A DNA stretch of 64,000 nt from Burkholderiaceae bacterium (GCA_023954015.1 JAMLIS010000001.1:248001-312000); one strand, 5' to 3'. Shown: positions 17,999 to 27,481, counted from the first letter of the stretch. The notes: generated by a model not told the origin, from the letters alone. Translations and numbers: made by a program.

Positions 17999-19294
17999 TC
18001 AGGAGCGAGCCCCTGCCGCGCGGCGGCGCGGCTCGCCGGGTCGCTGCGCGGCGCGCTCGGCCGCTTCCTTGTCGATCGGCTCGACGCGCGCGCCGTCGCG
18101 CAGGTTGTCGACGCCGTCGACGACGACGAGCTCGCCGACCGAAACGCCTTCGCGCACTACGCTGCGCTGCCCTTCGGAGGGCCCGAGCGAGACGCGGCGC
18201 AGCGCGACGGTGTTGCCGCCCTGCACGACGTAGACGTAGGTGCCGGGCGAGCCGCGCTGCACGGCCGCGCTCGGAATCACCGTCGCCCCTTCGAGCGTGT
18301 CGACGCGCACGCGCACGTTGACGAACTGGTTCGGAAAGAGCGCGCCGTCGGCGTTGGAGAACTCCGCCCTCATCTTCAGCGTGCCGGTGGTCGTGTCGAT
18401 CCGGTTGTCGATCGTCGTCAGCCGTCCGGTGGCGAGCACCTCGCGCTGGTCGCGATCGAGCGCCTGCACCTGCATCGGGCGGCCCGCGCGATAGCGTTCG
18501 AGGATCGGGCCGAGGTCCTTCTCGGCCACCGAGAAGACGACGCCGATCGGCTGGATCTGCGTGATCGTCACCAGCCCGGTCGGGTCGCCGGCGCGAACGA
18601 GATTGCCCGGGTCGACCAGGCGCAGTCCGGCGCGACCGGCGAAGGGCGCGGTGATCCGCGTGTAGCCCAGCTGCAGCCGCGCGTTGTCGACCTGCGCCTG
18701 CTCGGCCTTCAGCGCTCCTTCGTACTGGCGAACGAGCGCCGCCTGCGTGTCGAGCTGCTGCACGCTCGCCGCATCCTGCTTCACCAGCGTGCGGTAGCGT
18801 TCGAGGTCCACCTTCGCGTTCTCCAGCAGCGCGCGGTCGCGCGCGAGCTGGCCCTGCGCCTGTGCCAGCTGCACCTCGAAGGGCCGCGGATCGATCTCGG
18901 CGAGCAGATCGCCCGCCTTCACCAGCTGGCCTTCGCGAAAGCCCACGCGAAGCAGCTGCCCGTCGACCTGCGGGCGCACGACCACCGTGCGCAGCGACGT
19001 GACCGTGCCGAGCGCGTCGTGCACGACCGGCACGTCCGCGCGCTGGGCGGCGGAGACGGTGACCGGCAGCACGCGGGCCGCGGTCGCCGGCGCCCGGCGC
19101 GCGCCCGATTCGGCGGCACCGGTGGCCGGACTCGCATCGGCGGGCGCGCGTTCGCGCTGTTGCCACCACCACCATCCGAGCGCGCCCGCCACCAGCAGGA
19201 CGACGACCGCGAGCAGCGACGGCCATGCGCGCCGCGCAGGCGCTTCGCGCGAGCGCGAAGGATCGGTCGCGCGAGCGTCGGATGGTTCGGGCAT
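17999..19294 (-). CDS. RND periplasmic adaptor subunit (MdtA-like, HlyD family)
   Basis: A 431-residue membrane-fusion protein. A single N-terminal anchor ([20 protein letters not shown]) is followed by the lipoyl half ([26 protein letters not shown]), a coiled-coil hairpin with Gln/Ala heptads, the second lipoyl half ([23 protein letters not shown]) and a beta-barrel domain. The anchor replaces the lipobox found in AcrA. It is the first gene of the efflux operon and links pumps to the outer-membrane channel. It is divergent from the acyl-CoA synthetase gene. Confidence 0.9.
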   Translation of the reverse strand: MPEPSDARATDPSRSREAPARRAWPSLLAVVVLLVAGALGWWWWQQRERAPADASPATGAAESGARRAPATAARVLPVTVSAAQRADVPVVHDALGTVTSLRTVVVRPQVDGQLLRVGFREGQLVKAGDLLAEIDPRPFEVQLAQAQGQLARDRALLENAKVDLERYRTLVKQDAASVQQLDTQAALVRQYEGALKAEQAQVDNARLQLGYTRITAPFAGRAGLRLVDPGNLVRAGDPTGLVTITQIQPIGVVFSVAEKDLGPILERYRAGRPMQVQALDRDQREVLATGRLTTIDNRIDTTTGTLKMRAEFSNADGALFPNQFVNVRVRVDTLEGATVIPSAAVQRGSPGTYVYVVQGGNTVALRRVSLGPSEGQRSVVREGVSVGELVVVDGVDNLRDGARVEPIDKEAAERAAQRPGEPRRRAAGARS

Positions 19295-19379
19295 CGATGT
19301 CGGCGGTCGGTGGGCTGCAGCCGGGTTGCCTGCATGGCAGAATCCTCGATGGTACGCGTGCCCGCAGCGGAGCGAGACG

Positions 19380-20915
19380 ATGAATCTGGCGCACTGGCTC
19401 GAGCGTAGCGCGGCCGTCTTCGGCGACCGGCCGGCGCTCGCGTTGGGGCGCAACGTCGTCGCCAGCCATGCGCAGTTCGGGCAGGCTGCGGCGCGCGGCG
19501 CCCAGTGGCTGCTCGACCAGGGATTGCAGCCCGGCGACCGCGTCGGCCTGTTCCTGGTCAACCACACCGACTACCTTCGCCTGTTGTGGAGCGCCTGGTG
19601 GGCGGGGCTCGTTGCCGTGCCGATCAACGCGCGCCTGCACGGCAGCGAAGCGGCTTTCATGCTGTCCGACTGCGCCGCGACGCTGTGCTTCGTCGACCGC
19701 GGCCACGCCGACGCGCTCGCCGGCTTCGTTCCGGGCGCGTGCCGCGTCATCGACGACCACGCGTTCCTCGACGATCGCGCGCTCGCGCCGGCGCCGGTGG
19801 CGCCGCGCGGCGAGGACGACGACGCGTGGCTCTTCTACACGAGCGGCACCACCGGCAAGCCGAAGGGCGTGCGGCTGAGCGCCCGCAACCTTCGCTGGGC
19901 GGCGATGGGCTACCTCGCCGAGGTGCAGCCCGTCTCGCCGGGCGACAGCTGCCTGCATCCGGCGCCGCTGTCGCACGGCTCGGGCATCTATCACCTGCCC
20001 TACGTGCTGCGCGGCGGCGTCAACGTCGTCCCGACTTCGGGCGGCTTCGACGGCGCCGAGATCGCCGCACTGGCCGCGCACTGGCGCAACGCGTCGTTCT
20101 TCGCCGCGCCGACGATGGTGCGCCGGCTCGTCGAATGGGTGCGCCGCCAGCCGGCACCGATCGACGGACTCGCCACCATCGTCTACGGCGGCGGGCCGAT
20201 GTACCTCGCCGACCTGCTCGCCGCGCGCGAGGCGCTCGGGCCGCACCTGGCGCAGATCTACGGCCAGGGCGAGAGCCCGATGACGATCACCGTGCTGCCG
20301 AAGCACGTCATCGAGGACCGGACGCATCCGCGCTGGATGCAGCGGCTCGCGTCGGTGGGCTACGCGCAGCCGATGGTCGAGGTCGCCGTCCATGCCGACG
20401 ACGGCACGCCGCTGGCCGTCGGCGAGCCCGGCGAAGTCTGCGTGCGCGGCGAGGTCGTCATGAAGGGCTACTGGGAGCGCGCGCACGCCACCGCCGAGAC
20501 GCTGCGCGACGGATGGCTGCGCACCGGCGACATCGGGCGGCTGGACGAGGACGGCTTCCTCACGCTGCTCGATCGCAGCCGCGACCTGATCATCAGCGGC
20601 GGCACGAACATCTATCCGCGCGAAGTGGAAGAAGCGCTGCTGCGCCACCCGCACGTGGCCGAAGCCAGCGTCATCGGCGCCCCGCACGCCGAATGGGGCG
20701 AAACCGTCGTCGCGTGGATCGTCGCGAGCGCACCGGTCAGCGAAGCCGAGCTCGACGCGCACTGCATCGACACCATCGCCCGCTTCAAGCGACCTCGCTG
20801 CTACCGCTTCGTCGACAGCCTGCCGCGGAACAACTACGGCAAGATCCTGAAGACCGAGTTGCGCGAACGCGAAGCGGCGCTGATGACCGCGCAGGGGGCG
20901 CCCACGGCGGGCTGA
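19380..20915 (+). CDS. Class I adenylate-forming acyl-CoA synthetase
   Basis: A 511-residue AMP-binding enzyme that activates a carboxylic acid to its CoA thioester. It has the phosphate loop FYTSGTTGKPKGV, the IYGQGESPMTI motif, the hinge GWLRTGDIGRLDEDGFLTLLDRSRDLIISGG and the C-terminal catalytic Lys in NNYGKILKTELR. The size and motifs suit medium/long-chain or aromatic acids, and the substrate is not defined. The start is ATG 19380, with GGAGCGAGACG upstream. It stands alone, divergent from the efflux operon. Confidence 0.85.
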   Translation: MNLAHWLERSAAVFGDRPALALGRNVVASHAQFGQAAARGAQWLLDQGLQPGDRVGLFLVNHTDYLRLLWSAWWAGLVAVPINARLHGSEAAFMLSDCAATLCFVDRGHADALAGFVPGACRVIDDHAFLDDRALAPAPVAPRGEDDDAWLFYTSGTTGKPKGVRLSARNLRWAAMGYLAEVQPVSPGDSCLHPAPLSHGSGIYHLPYVLRGGVNVVPTSGGFDGAEIAALAAHWRNASFFAAPTMVRRLVEWVRRQPAPIDGLATIVYGGGPMYLADLLAAREALGPHLAQIYGQGESPMTITVLPKHVIEDRTHPRWMQRLASVGYAQPMVEVAVHADDGTPLAVGEPGEVCVRGEVVMKGYWERAHATAETLRDGWLRTGDIGRLDEDGFLTLLDRSRDLIISGGTNIYPREVEEALLRHPHVAEASVIGAPHAEWGETVVAWIVASAPVSEAELDAHCIDTIARFKRPRCYRFVDSLPRNNYGKILKTELREREAALMTAQGAPTAG

Positions 20916-20941
20916 GCGGCGCGGGCCGAAGCCCTACGCCG

Positions 20942-21688
20942 TCACCCGACGTGACGGGCGAAGAAGGCGAGCGTGCGCTGCCGCGCGAGCTGCGACGCGT
21001 CCGCGTCGTACGACCCGCGCTGGTCGCAATTGAACCCGTGCCCGGCGTCGTAGAAGTGACCTTCGACCTGCGGATGCGCATCGAGCACCGAGCGCGCCTG
21101 TTCGGGCGACGGCGTCTTGTCGCGCTTGCCGAAATGGCACAGCACCGGGCACCGCGGCTCTTCGCCGACATAGCTCGCGATGCTTCCGCCGTAGTAGACG
21201 ACCGCGCATGCCAGGCCCTCGACGCGCGCGGCGGCGACCCAGGACATCGTGCCGCCCCAGCAATAGCCGACGATCCCGACGCGCCCGGCCGCCCCGGGCG
21301 AAGCGCCGCCCGCGCTGTCCGCTGCGCCGGCGCTGCCCGCACTCGCGTGCGCCCCGCCCGCGCCCGCCGTGCTCGCGACCTTCACGGTCGCGGCGAGATC
21401 CTTCATCACGTCCTCGACACGCAGCTTCTGTGCGAGCGCCCGTCCGGCCTTGATGTCGGCCTCGTCGTAGCCGGTCTCGAAGCCCGGCTGGACGCGATCG
21501 AAGAGCGCCGGCGCAAGCGCGTGATAGCCGTCGGCGGCGAAGCCGTCGGCGATCGACCGGACGTGGCTGTTGACGCCGAAGATCTCCTGGACGACGACGA
21601 CCGCGCCGCGCGCGGGCCTGTCCGGCGTCGCCTCCCACGCGGGCAGCCGATGTCCGTCGGCGGAGATCACCTCGATCCAGCGTCCCAT
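20942..21688 (-). CDS. Dienelactone hydrolase family protein
   Basis: A 248-residue alpha/beta hydrolase. The nucleophile Cys sits in GIVGYCWGGTMSW and the catalytic His in DAGHGFNCDQRGSYD, as in carboxymethylenebutenolidases. Between strands there is an Ala/Gly/Ser-rich insert of about 25 residues (around 105-130) that is not part of the fold and again looks like a low-complexity expansion. Family members open dienelactones in chloroaromatic breakdown, but many have other ester substrates. It is followed upstream by the thioredoxin gene with a short gap. Confidence 0.85.
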   Translation of the reverse strand: MGRWIEVISADGHRLPAWEATPDRPARGAVVVVQEIFGVNSHVRSIADGFAADGYHALAPALFDRVQPGFETGYDEADIKAGRALAQKLRVEDVMKDLAATVKVASTAGAGGAHASAGSAGAADSAGGASPGAAGRVGIVGYCWGGTMSWVAAARVEGLACAVVYYGGSIASYVGEEPRCPVLCHFGKRDKTPSPEQARSVLDAHPQVEGHFYDAGHGFNCDQRGSYDADASQLARQRTLAFFARHVG

Positions 21689-21713
21689 CGCGTTCTCCCT
21701 CCCGCTTCTTCGT

Positions 21714-22559
21714 TCAGAACAGCACCGAACCGAGCCGGCGCCGCCACTCGGAAACGAGCTGCGGCTGCGCGGCCGCCTTCTCGAAGCCTTCGATCATCGT
21801 CCTGCGCCCTACGTCGTCGCCGAACGCGCGGTCGCGCCGGACGATCTCGAGCAGTTGCTCGAAGGCCGGCGCCCAGTGCTTCTGTTCCATGTAGTGCTGC
21901 GCGAGCTCGAGCCGCGCGGCCAGGTCGTTCGGATCGTTCGCGACGCGCTCGAGCAGGTCGTCCGATGGAGGCTGGAGGCTTTCCTGCAGTTCGCGCTGCG
22001 CGCGCGCGAGCAACGCGGAGACCTGCGGGTCCTTGCGCGCTTCGGCCGAGACCAGCTCGAGCTGCGCCTGCGCAGCGCCCGGATCCTTCTGTTCCAGCAG
22101 CAGCTGCGCGTACATCAGTCGCGCGTTGTCGTTGCCGGCGTCCGTCGCGATCGCCTTCTTCAGGTGCTGCTCGGCGACGTCGACCTCGCCGCGTTCGATC
22201 GCCTGCAGCGCCTGCTCGACCTCGACGTCTCCGGGATTCGGCAGCAGCCGGTCGATGAACTCGCGCAGCTGCGTCTCGGGCACGACCCCCTGGAACTGGT
22301 CGACCGGCTGGCCGTTGACGATGCCGAAGACCGTGGGAATCGAGCGGATGCGGAAGTGCTGCGCCAGCTCCGGCTGTGCGTCGGTGTCGACCTTCACCAG
22401 CACGAAGCGGCCGCCGTACTGCTGCTCGAGCCGCTCCAGCATCGGACCGAGCGTCTTGCACGGGCCGCACCACGGCGCCCAGAAATCGAGCACGACCGGC
22501 GTGCGCATCGACGTGTCGAGCACGTCGGCCTGGAATCTCTCGAGCGTCGTCTCGATCAT
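21714..22559 (-). CDS. cnoX: CnoX/YbbN-type thioredoxin with TPR repeats
   Basis: A 281-residue protein with an N-terminal thioredoxin domain keeping the active site WAPWCGPCKTL and the cis-Pro in IRSIPTVFG. It is followed by TPR-like helical repeats from about residue 115 to the end. Its length and layout match YbbN/CnoX, a chaperedoxin that holds unfolded proteins under chlorine or heat stress. E. coli CnoX lacks the active CGPC site, while betaproteobacterial forms such as this one keep it. Confidence 0.85.
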   Translation of the reverse strand: MIETTLERFQADVLDTSMRTPVVLDFWAPWCGPCKTLGPMLERLEQQYGGRFVLVKVDTDAQPELAQHFRIRSIPTVFGIVNGQPVDQFQGVVPETQLREFIDRLLPNPGDVEVEQALQAIERGEVDVAEQHLKKAIATDAGNDNARLMYAQLLLEQKDPGAAQAQLELVSAEARKDPQVSALLARAQRELQESLQPPSDDLLERVANDPNDLAARLELAQHYMEQKHWAPAFEQLLEIVRRDRAFGDDVGRRTMIEGFEKAAAQPQLVSEWRRRLGSVLF

Positions 22560-22614
22560 CGTCGTGTTCCGTCGGTGCCTGTCCGGCCGAAGAAATGCGC
22601 GCCGCGCCGGTTGG

Positions 22615-23088
22615 TCATTGCGACACGCGCGTCGTCCCGCGCGCGGGATCGGTGATGATGCGAACGCGCTGCCCGGGGGCGAACTGCTCGCCGCCGGCTT
22701 CCTGCACGACGGCGAAGGTGTTGCCGCTGTCGGTTCGGACCGTGATCTCGAGCGCGGTGCGGTTGCTCAGCGACTGCTCGGCGTGGCTGCCGAGAACGCC
22801 GCCCGCCACCGCACCCAGCACGCCGGCGACGATGCTGCCCTTGCCGCCGCCGACGTTCGAGCCCGCTATTCCGCCGACCACCGCCCCCGCTCCGGTCCCG
22901 ACGTTGGTCGGCTGGTCGCGCTCGAGGCGTACCTCGCGAATGGCCTGGATGACGCCGGTCTGCACCTGCATCGGGCGGCGCGCCTCGCCCGCCGTGTAAG
23001 TGTGTCCGGCGGTCGACGGCGCCGCGCAGCCGGCGAGCAGCATTGCCGCGGCGACCAGCGCACCGGCCAGCATTTCCCTGTGATGCAT
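22615..23088 (-). CDS. Glycine-zipper outer-membrane lipoprotein (SlyB/Pcp-like)
   Basis: A 157-residue lipoprotein with signal and lipobox AAAMLLAGC, so it is lipidated at Cys21. Next comes a glycine-zipper 2TM segment (GAGAVVGGIAGSNVGGGKGSIVAGVLGAVAGG), then a small beta-rich domain ending DPARGTTRVSQ. This is the SlyB/Pcp pattern, outer-membrane lipoproteins induced by envelope or Mg stress and involved in membrane integrity. The start ATG 23088 has AGAGGAA, and a perfect palindrome lies directly upstream of that site. Confidence 0.85.
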   Translation of the reverse strand: MHHREMLAGALVAAAMLLAGCAAPSTAGHTYTAGEARRPMQVQTGVIQAIREVRLERDQPTNVGTGAGAVVGGIAGSNVGGGKGSIVAGVLGAVAGGVLGSHAEQSLSNRTALEITVRTDSGNTFAVVQEAGGEQFAPGQRVRIITDPARGTTRVSQ

Positions 23089-23099
23089 TCGAATTTCCT

Positions 23100-23113
23100 C
23101 TCTCGTACGAGAG
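23100..23113. promoter_or_regulatory. 14-bp perfect palindrome by the lipoprotein ribosome site
   Basis: CTCTCGTACGAGAG is a perfect 14-base palindrome next to the ribosome-binding sequence of the glycine-zipper lipoprotein. It may be a regulator site, or, as RNA, a small stem influencing initiation. No regulator is identified. Confidence 0.4.
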
Positions 23114-23183
23114 TCGAGATTATGGAATGCCGATTATGTCAGGGCCCGCGAACCGGGTGCGCGAGGGCACGCGGTTCGGCGCA

Positions 23184-23432
23184 CTACGGGACGGCGCTGG
23201 AGACGGCGACCGTCGTGCCGGTCTGCGCCGGCGACGCGGCAGCGAGCAGCGCTGCATCGCGCAGTTCGGCGCCGGCCATCACCAGGCCGAGGACCAGCGC
23301 GATGGGCGCAGCGGCCTGCACGCAAGCGTAGAGGAGCTGGTTGCGGGATTCGCGGTTGCGGAGAAACGCAAGGAAGATCGTATGGACCGGGCGCCTTGCG
23401 TTGTCCCCGTGCTGGGAAGCACGGATCGACAT
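23184..23432 (-). CDS. Hypothetical small membrane protein
   Basis: A possible 82-residue protein upstream of the lipoprotein gene. It contains one hydrophobic stretch of about 25 residues (QAAAPIALVLGLVMAGAEL) and a basic N terminus, so it would be a single-span membrane protein. The start is ATG 23432 with a weak AGAGG. No family is recognised. Its base composition is less extreme than the shadow frames around it, but it could still be non-coding. Confidence 0.4.
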   Translation of the reverse strand: MSIRASQHGDNARRPVHTIFLAFLRNRESRNQLLYACVQAAAPIALVLGLVMAGAELRDAALLAAASPAQTGTTVAVSSAVP

Positions 23433-23913
23433 GGGGACACCTCTGTGGAGACAGCCGCGGCGGCTTTCGCCGATGCGATCGAGCGCCGGTTCGTCAGCGC
23501 CGCGAGCTGTTGCAATCATACCACAACGGGCCGCTCTCCGCTGATGCGGCCCCCCGTCGACCGGTGCCCGCGACCCGAAGACACCCTGCCTGCCCGCCCG
23601 GCGTGCGGCGCCTGCCCGTCCGGCGATGCGGCGCCTGCCCGCTGGCCGTGCGACGCCGGGCAACCCGGCGCGAGCAACCGTGCCGCGGGCTCGTCCTGCC
23701 CGGCAGGACGGGGCGCCCGGTGTGCTGCACAATGCAAGTGCAGTGTTTCGCGAGACGCGCAAGCGGCGGCAGGATCCGCTGGCCGGCGCAACCACCGGCA
23801 GGATCGATGGCCGCATCATCTGCGCCGCCTGGCGCGAAACCCGCGATGGCATCCGCGCCGGCGGCGCCATCATCGTCTCGCGCGCGCCGGCGCGATGGAG
23901 GTCGAAGCCCGCG
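23433..23913. other. Non-coding stretch with GCGCCTGCCCG direct repeats
   Basis: About 480 bases separate the small membrane protein from the HNH gene. Between 23580 and 23645 the sequence GGCGCCTGCCCG recurs about every 25 bases. The open frame of the HNH gene continues upstream here, but with an atypical residue mix and no good start. No RNA gene was seen. Confidence 0.5.
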
Positions 23914-24516
23914 ATGGAATCGCCGACTGCAGCAGTGAGCATCCTCGTGCTCGACGCGAGCGGCACGCCGCGCCGCTGGATCGGCATCGAGGACGCCGTC
24001 GGCTACTACTACAAGGAGCAGGTCGTCTGGGACCTCGGCCGCCATGCTTTCACCCTGCACGGCGGAACGAGTCGTGCAACCGGCCTGCGCTCGATGCTCA
24101 CGCTGCGCTCGATCGTCGCGGTGCGCGGCGACGCGTCACGACGCGCGCGCTACGGCCACGCGCCGGCGCTCACCCGCGAAATGCTGTTCGCGCGCGACCG
24201 CTTCATCTGCGCGTACTGCGGCGGGCGCTTCCGTCCGAGCGAACTCACCTGCGAGCACGTGAAGCCGCAGAGCCGCGGCGGGCGCGACACGTGGACGAAC
24301 CTCGTCAGCGCGTGCAAGCCGTGCAACCTGCGCAAGGGCGATCGCACGCCGGAGCAGGCGCACATGCCGCTGCTGTACGTGCCCTACGTTCCGAACCTGC
24401 ACGAAGCGTTCATCCTGCGCAACCGGCGCATCCTGGCCGATCAGATGGAATTCCTGATGGCCGGCGTGCCGCGGCACTCGCGGCTGCACGAGGAGGAGCG
24501 TGCGCTGCCGGCGTGA
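23914..24516 (+). CDS. HNH endonuclease family protein
   Basis: A 200-residue protein. The HNH/zinc region is at about residues 98-148: two CxxC pairs (ICAYCGG and ACKPC) bracket the catalytic motif CEHVKPQSRGG, with WTNLVSAC and LRKGDRTP after it. This stand-alone chromosomal HNH type is common in Betaproteobacteria and has no known partner; roles in DNA repair or modification are guesses. I chose ATG 23914 because the protein family begins near VSILVLDASG. A tandem repeat array starts in the stop codon. Confidence 0.8.
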   Translation: MESPTAAVSILVLDASGTPRRWIGIEDAVGYYYKEQVVWDLGRHAFTLHGGTSRATGLRSMLTLRSIVAVRGDASRRARYGHAPALTREMLFARDRFICAYCGGRFRPSELTCEHVKPQSRGGRDTWTNLVSACKPCNLRKGDRTPEQAHMPLLYVPYVPNLHEAFILRNRRILADQMEFLMAGVPRHSRLHEEERALPA

Positions 24517-24680
24517 AGGCTGGCGCTGACCGCGTGAAGGTGGGCGCTGACCGTGTGAAGGTGGGCGCTGACCGCGTGAAGGTGGGCGCTGACCGCGTGA
24601 AGGTGGGCGCTGACCGTGTGAAGGTGGGCGCTGCCCGTGTGAAGGTGGGCGCTGCCCGTGTGAAGGCTCGCGTTACCCGC
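24513..24680. repeat. Eight-copy 21-bp tandem repeat
   Basis: Eight head-to-tail units of GTGAAGGTGGGCGCTGACCG with minor variants run exactly every 21 bases from 24513 to 24680. The TGA of the HNH gene lies in the first copy. The array fills the space between the HNH gene and the convergent chaC gene. All units read open as VKVGADR on the plus strand, but that frame has no start of its own. There are no spacers, so it is not a CRISPR array. Confidence 0.9.
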
Positions 24681-24703
24681 GTGGAGCACCCGCGCCTCGC
24701 CGC

Positions 24704-25273
24704 TTATGAGACCTCCGCCGGCTCCTGCGATTTCTCGGCGAGCAGCCGTCGAACGAGCCTCGCCAGCCGCACATCGTGCACGCCGTGCGCCTCGAGCGCG
24801 CGCCAGGTGTTGATCGCGTATTCCAGGTTCGCACCGCGCCGGCCGCAGCAGCGTTGCAGCCGGCGCACGATCTCGTCGTCGGAAAGGCGGGCGTAGCTCG
24901 GTCGCGAGCGATCGGCGGCGAAGGTGAGCGCCGGTACCGTGCTGCCGTCGCCGAGACGCACCTCGGCCACCAGCGCCCGGTACACGCGCGCCTCCCAGTC
25001 GGGAATCTCGCGCTCGTGGAGCTGGCGGATCGCCTCGTCGCGGCTCTCCCAGCGCAGTCGATACGCGATGCCGACGCAGCTGCCGCCGCGATCCAGTCCG
25101 AGCACGACGCCGGGTTCGTCTTCGGTGCCGCGATAGCGCGTGGAGCTGACGCAGAAGGAGCGATGCCAGCCGTGCAGGCGCGCCAGGCTCGCCTGCTCGT
25201 AGTCGATCTCCGGATTCCAGATCAGCGATCCGTAGCCGAAGACCCAATCGACGTCGAAGGCGGTATCGCGCAT
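24704..25273 (-). CDS. chaC: ChaC-like gamma-glutamylcyclotransferase
   Basis: A 189-residue protein of the ChaC family, which degrades glutathione to 5-oxoproline and Cys-Gly. The substrate loop VFGYGSLIWNP is at the N terminus, with ARLHGWHRSFCVSS and LGLDRGGSCVGIAYRL following as in the family. A Glu in the segment ANLEYAINTW matches the C-terminal conserved helix. The gene is complete and monocistronic, and faces the HNH gene across the 21-bp repeat array. Confidence 0.85.
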   Translation of the reverse strand: MRDTAFDVDWVFGYGSLIWNPEIDYEQASLARLHGWHRSFCVSSTRYRGTEDEPGVVLGLDRGGSCVGIAYRLRWESRDEAIRQLHEREIPDWEARVYRALVAEVRLGDGSTVPALTFAADRSRPSYARLSDDEIVRRLQRCCGRRGANLEYAINTWRALEAHGVHDVRLARLVRRLLAEKSQEPAEVS

Positions 25274-25546
25274 GGTGCAGGCGATGGTATCGCGCCGCTG
25301 CGGCGACCCGCGTGCCGCATGTCGGAACGGGCCCGCCGCCGCGCCCGCGCACGATGCCAGCGCCGCGGACGATGCCCGCGCCGCGGACTGAGGCCGCGCG
25401 GCGTACGATGCCCACCGCGTACGGAGGCCGCGCGGCGCCGGCGAACCGCTGCGGCCCGGCGGACTGCCGCGCAGCGCCGGAAACCGCTGCGGCCCGGCGG
25501 ACTGCCGCGCAGCCCCGGGCGGACTGCCGCGCAGCCCTGCCGCCGC
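25274..25546. other. Intergenic region of GC-rich direct repeats
   Basis: Between chaC and the gentisate operon lie direct repeats: GCGCCGCGGAC-type units (25350-25400), then about 40-bp units containing GGCCCGGCGGACTGCCGCGC repeated two and a half times (25440-25545), ending next to the FAA hydrolase stop. No gene or recognisable regulatory element was found. Confidence 0.6.
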
Positions 25547-26272
25547 TCAGCGAATGCGAACGTCGATCGACGGCAGGCCGTCGACGGTTCCGACCAGGCG
25601 ATCCCCCGGCACCACCGCGGCGACCCCTTCGGGCGTGCCCGTCATGATCAGGTCGCCGGGTGCCAGCGTCCACGCGTTCGACAGGTGCTCGACGACTTCG
25701 CCGATGCTCCAGATGAGCTGCGAGATGTCGCTGTGCTGGCGCTGCTTGCCGTTGACCGCGAGCGCGATGCGCGCATGCGCGATGTCGCCGGCATCCTTCG
25801 CCGGCACGATCGCACCTACCGGCGCCGACTGGTCGAAGGCCTTGCCGATGCACCACGGCCGGCCCTGCTTCTTCATGTCGGCCTGCAGGTCGCGCCGCGT
25901 CATGTCCAGGCCGATCGCGTAGCCGTACACGTGGCGCATCGCGTCGGCGGCGCGGATCTGCCGGCCGCCCTCGCCGATCGCGACGACGAGTTCGATCTCG
26001 TGGTGCAGATCCTTCGTCAGCGGCGGATAGTCGATCGTGATCGGCTTGTCGGCGGGTGCGGGAACGACCGCGTCGGCCGGCTTCAGGAAGAAGAACGGCG
26101 GCTCGCGCCCGCTGAAGCCCATCTCCTGTGCGTGCGCGACGTAGTTGCGCCCGACACAGTAGACGCGGCGCACGGGAAAGCGTGCGTCGCTGCCGACGAC
26201 GGCCAGCGACACGGTCGGGGGCGCCGGCACGACGAAATCGGCGGCAGGCGCCGGAACGACGGACTTGCTCAA
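25547..26272 (-). CDS. FAA hydrolase family protein, probable fumarylpyruvate hydrolase
   Basis: A 241-residue fumarylacetoacetate-hydrolase fold enzyme: CVGRNYVAHAQEMG, the metal site HHEIELVVAIG, and the C-terminal GDLIMTGTPEGVAAVVPGD. Lying 28 bases downstream of gentisate dioxygenase, it most likely splits fumarylpyruvate into fumarate and pyruvate, the last step of gentisate breakdown. No maleylpyruvate isomerase is next to it. Either a distant GST-type isomerase does the middle step or this enzyme acts directly on maleylpyruvate. Confidence 0.85.
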   Translation of the reverse strand: MSKSVVPAPAADFVVPAPPTVSLAVVGSDARFPVRRVYCVGRNYVAHAQEMGFSGREPPFFFLKPADAVVPAPADKPITIDYPPLTKDLHHEIELVVAIGEGGRQIRAADAMRHVYGYAIGLDMTRRDLQADMKKQGRPWCIGKAFDQSAPVGAIVPAKDAGDIAHARIALAVNGKQRQHSDISQLIWSIGEVVEHLSNAWTLAPGDLIMTGTPEGVAAVVPGDRLVGTVDGLPSIDVRIR

Positions 26273-26300
26273 GAGGTTCTCCTTCTCGATTCGTTGCGCG

Positions 26301-27395
26301 TCACCGGCCGGCGGCGTCGAGCTTCTCCTCGCGATGCATCGCGAGCGCTTCGTGGATCGGCCGGTCGGAGAAGCTGAACAGTACCGTGTCCTCGTTCGCC
26401 GACAGCCGGCAGACGTGCCACGAAGGCACGACGAAGTGGTCGCGCGGTCCGAACTCGAGCACGACGGGCGCGTTCGCGCCGGGCCGCTCGATCGTCGCGC
26501 GCCCGAGCCCCTCCACCACGCTGTAGACGATGCCGTCGGTCTGGCGCCACGGCTTTCCGTCGAAACCGCCCGGCAGCAGTTGCAGGAACGCGCCGATCGT
26601 CGGCATCGGCCAGCCGCCGGTGGCCGGGTTCACGTAGCGCATCTTCGTGCCCTGCCAGGCATCGAGCGGGAGGTCGCGACGCAGCCGTTCGAGCGCGGCG
26701 CGCGAGCGTGCGTAGGGATACGCGAACAGCGGCGAGGCGGCGCCGTGCGGCGAGGCGCCCGCGTCGCCGGGCATCGGCGCGAGGTTCTCGCCGAAGCGCG
26801 CGAGGTTCGTGCCTTCGCTGCGATCGGCCGGCTGTTGCTTCGCCGGAAAGTCCTCGGCGAAGCCCGCATCGAGCAGGCGCACCATCGGAATGTCGAGCCC
26901 GTCGAGCCAGACGACCGGCGCGTCGGCTTCGTTGCCGTGGTCGTGGAAGGTCCAGCTCGGCGTGATGATGAAGTCGCCCGGATGCATCGTCGCCCGCTCG
27001 CCGTTCACCGCGGTGAACGCGCCCGTGCCCTCGACGACGAATCGCAGCGCCGTCGCCACGTGACGGTGGCTCGGCGCGATCTCGCCGGGCAGGATCAATT
27101 GCAGCCCGGCGTACAGCGATTGCGTGATCGCCGACTGCCCCGGAATGCCCGGGTTCTCGAGGATCAGCACGCGCCGCACCGCCTCTTCCGCCGAGATCAG
27201 GTCGCCCGCGCGCGCAAGGAAGGGTCGCACCTCGTCGTAGCGCCACAGCGCGGGCACGCACGGCGACGCCGGACTGCGGGGGACGAGCGCGTGCAGCGAC
27301 TCCCACAGCGGCGCCAGGCTGGACGGCCGCATGTCGGCATACAGCCGCTCGCGCGCGGCGCGCACGTTTTCCGTCTCCGGCAATGCTGCGTTCAT
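26301..27395 (-). CDS. gtdA: Gentisate 1,2-dioxygenase
   Basis: A 364-residue bicupin ring-cleaving enzyme that opens gentisate to maleylpyruvate with Fe(II). The iron site is in the first cupin, PSHRHVATALRFVVEG. A second cupin follows with FVVPSWHVCRLSANEDTVLFSFSD. ATG 27395 with AAGGAGAG is the standard start. The frame is also open upstream to a GTG at 27497 that forms GTGA with the stop of the broken marR gene; using it would add a 34-residue Asn-Gly-rich tail made by the hexanucleotide repeat. It is the first gene of the gentisate operon. Confidence 0.9.
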   Translation of the reverse strand: MNAALPETENVRAARERLYADMRPSSLAPLWESLHALVPRSPASPCVPALWRYDEVRPFLARAGDLISAEEAVRRVLILENPGIPGQSAITQSLYAGLQLILPGEIAPSHRHVATALRFVVEGTGAFTAVNGERATMHPGDFIITPSWTFHDHGNEADAPVVWLDGLDIPMVRLLDAGFAEDFPAKQQPADRSEGTNLARFGENLAPMPGDAGASPHGAASPLFAYPYARSRAALERLRRDLPLDAWQGTKMRYVNPATGGWPMPTIGAFLQLLPGGFDGKPWRQTDGIVYSVVEGLGRATIERPGANAPVVLEFGPRDHFVVPSWHVCRLSANEDTVLFSFSDRPIHEALAMHREEKLDAAGR

Positions 27396-27408
27396 CGTGC
27401 TCTCCTTC

Positions 27409-27481
<73 letters not shown>

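Noticed and set aside
23626..23913. Longer N terminus for the HNH protein
   Set aside because: The upstream residues are low-complexity Arg/Ala sequence over repeats, and the family-like sequence begins after 23914.
24513..24680. Possible CRISPR array at the regularly spaced repeats
   Set aside because: The 21-bp units are contiguous with no spacers and no dyad, and no cas genes are in the window.
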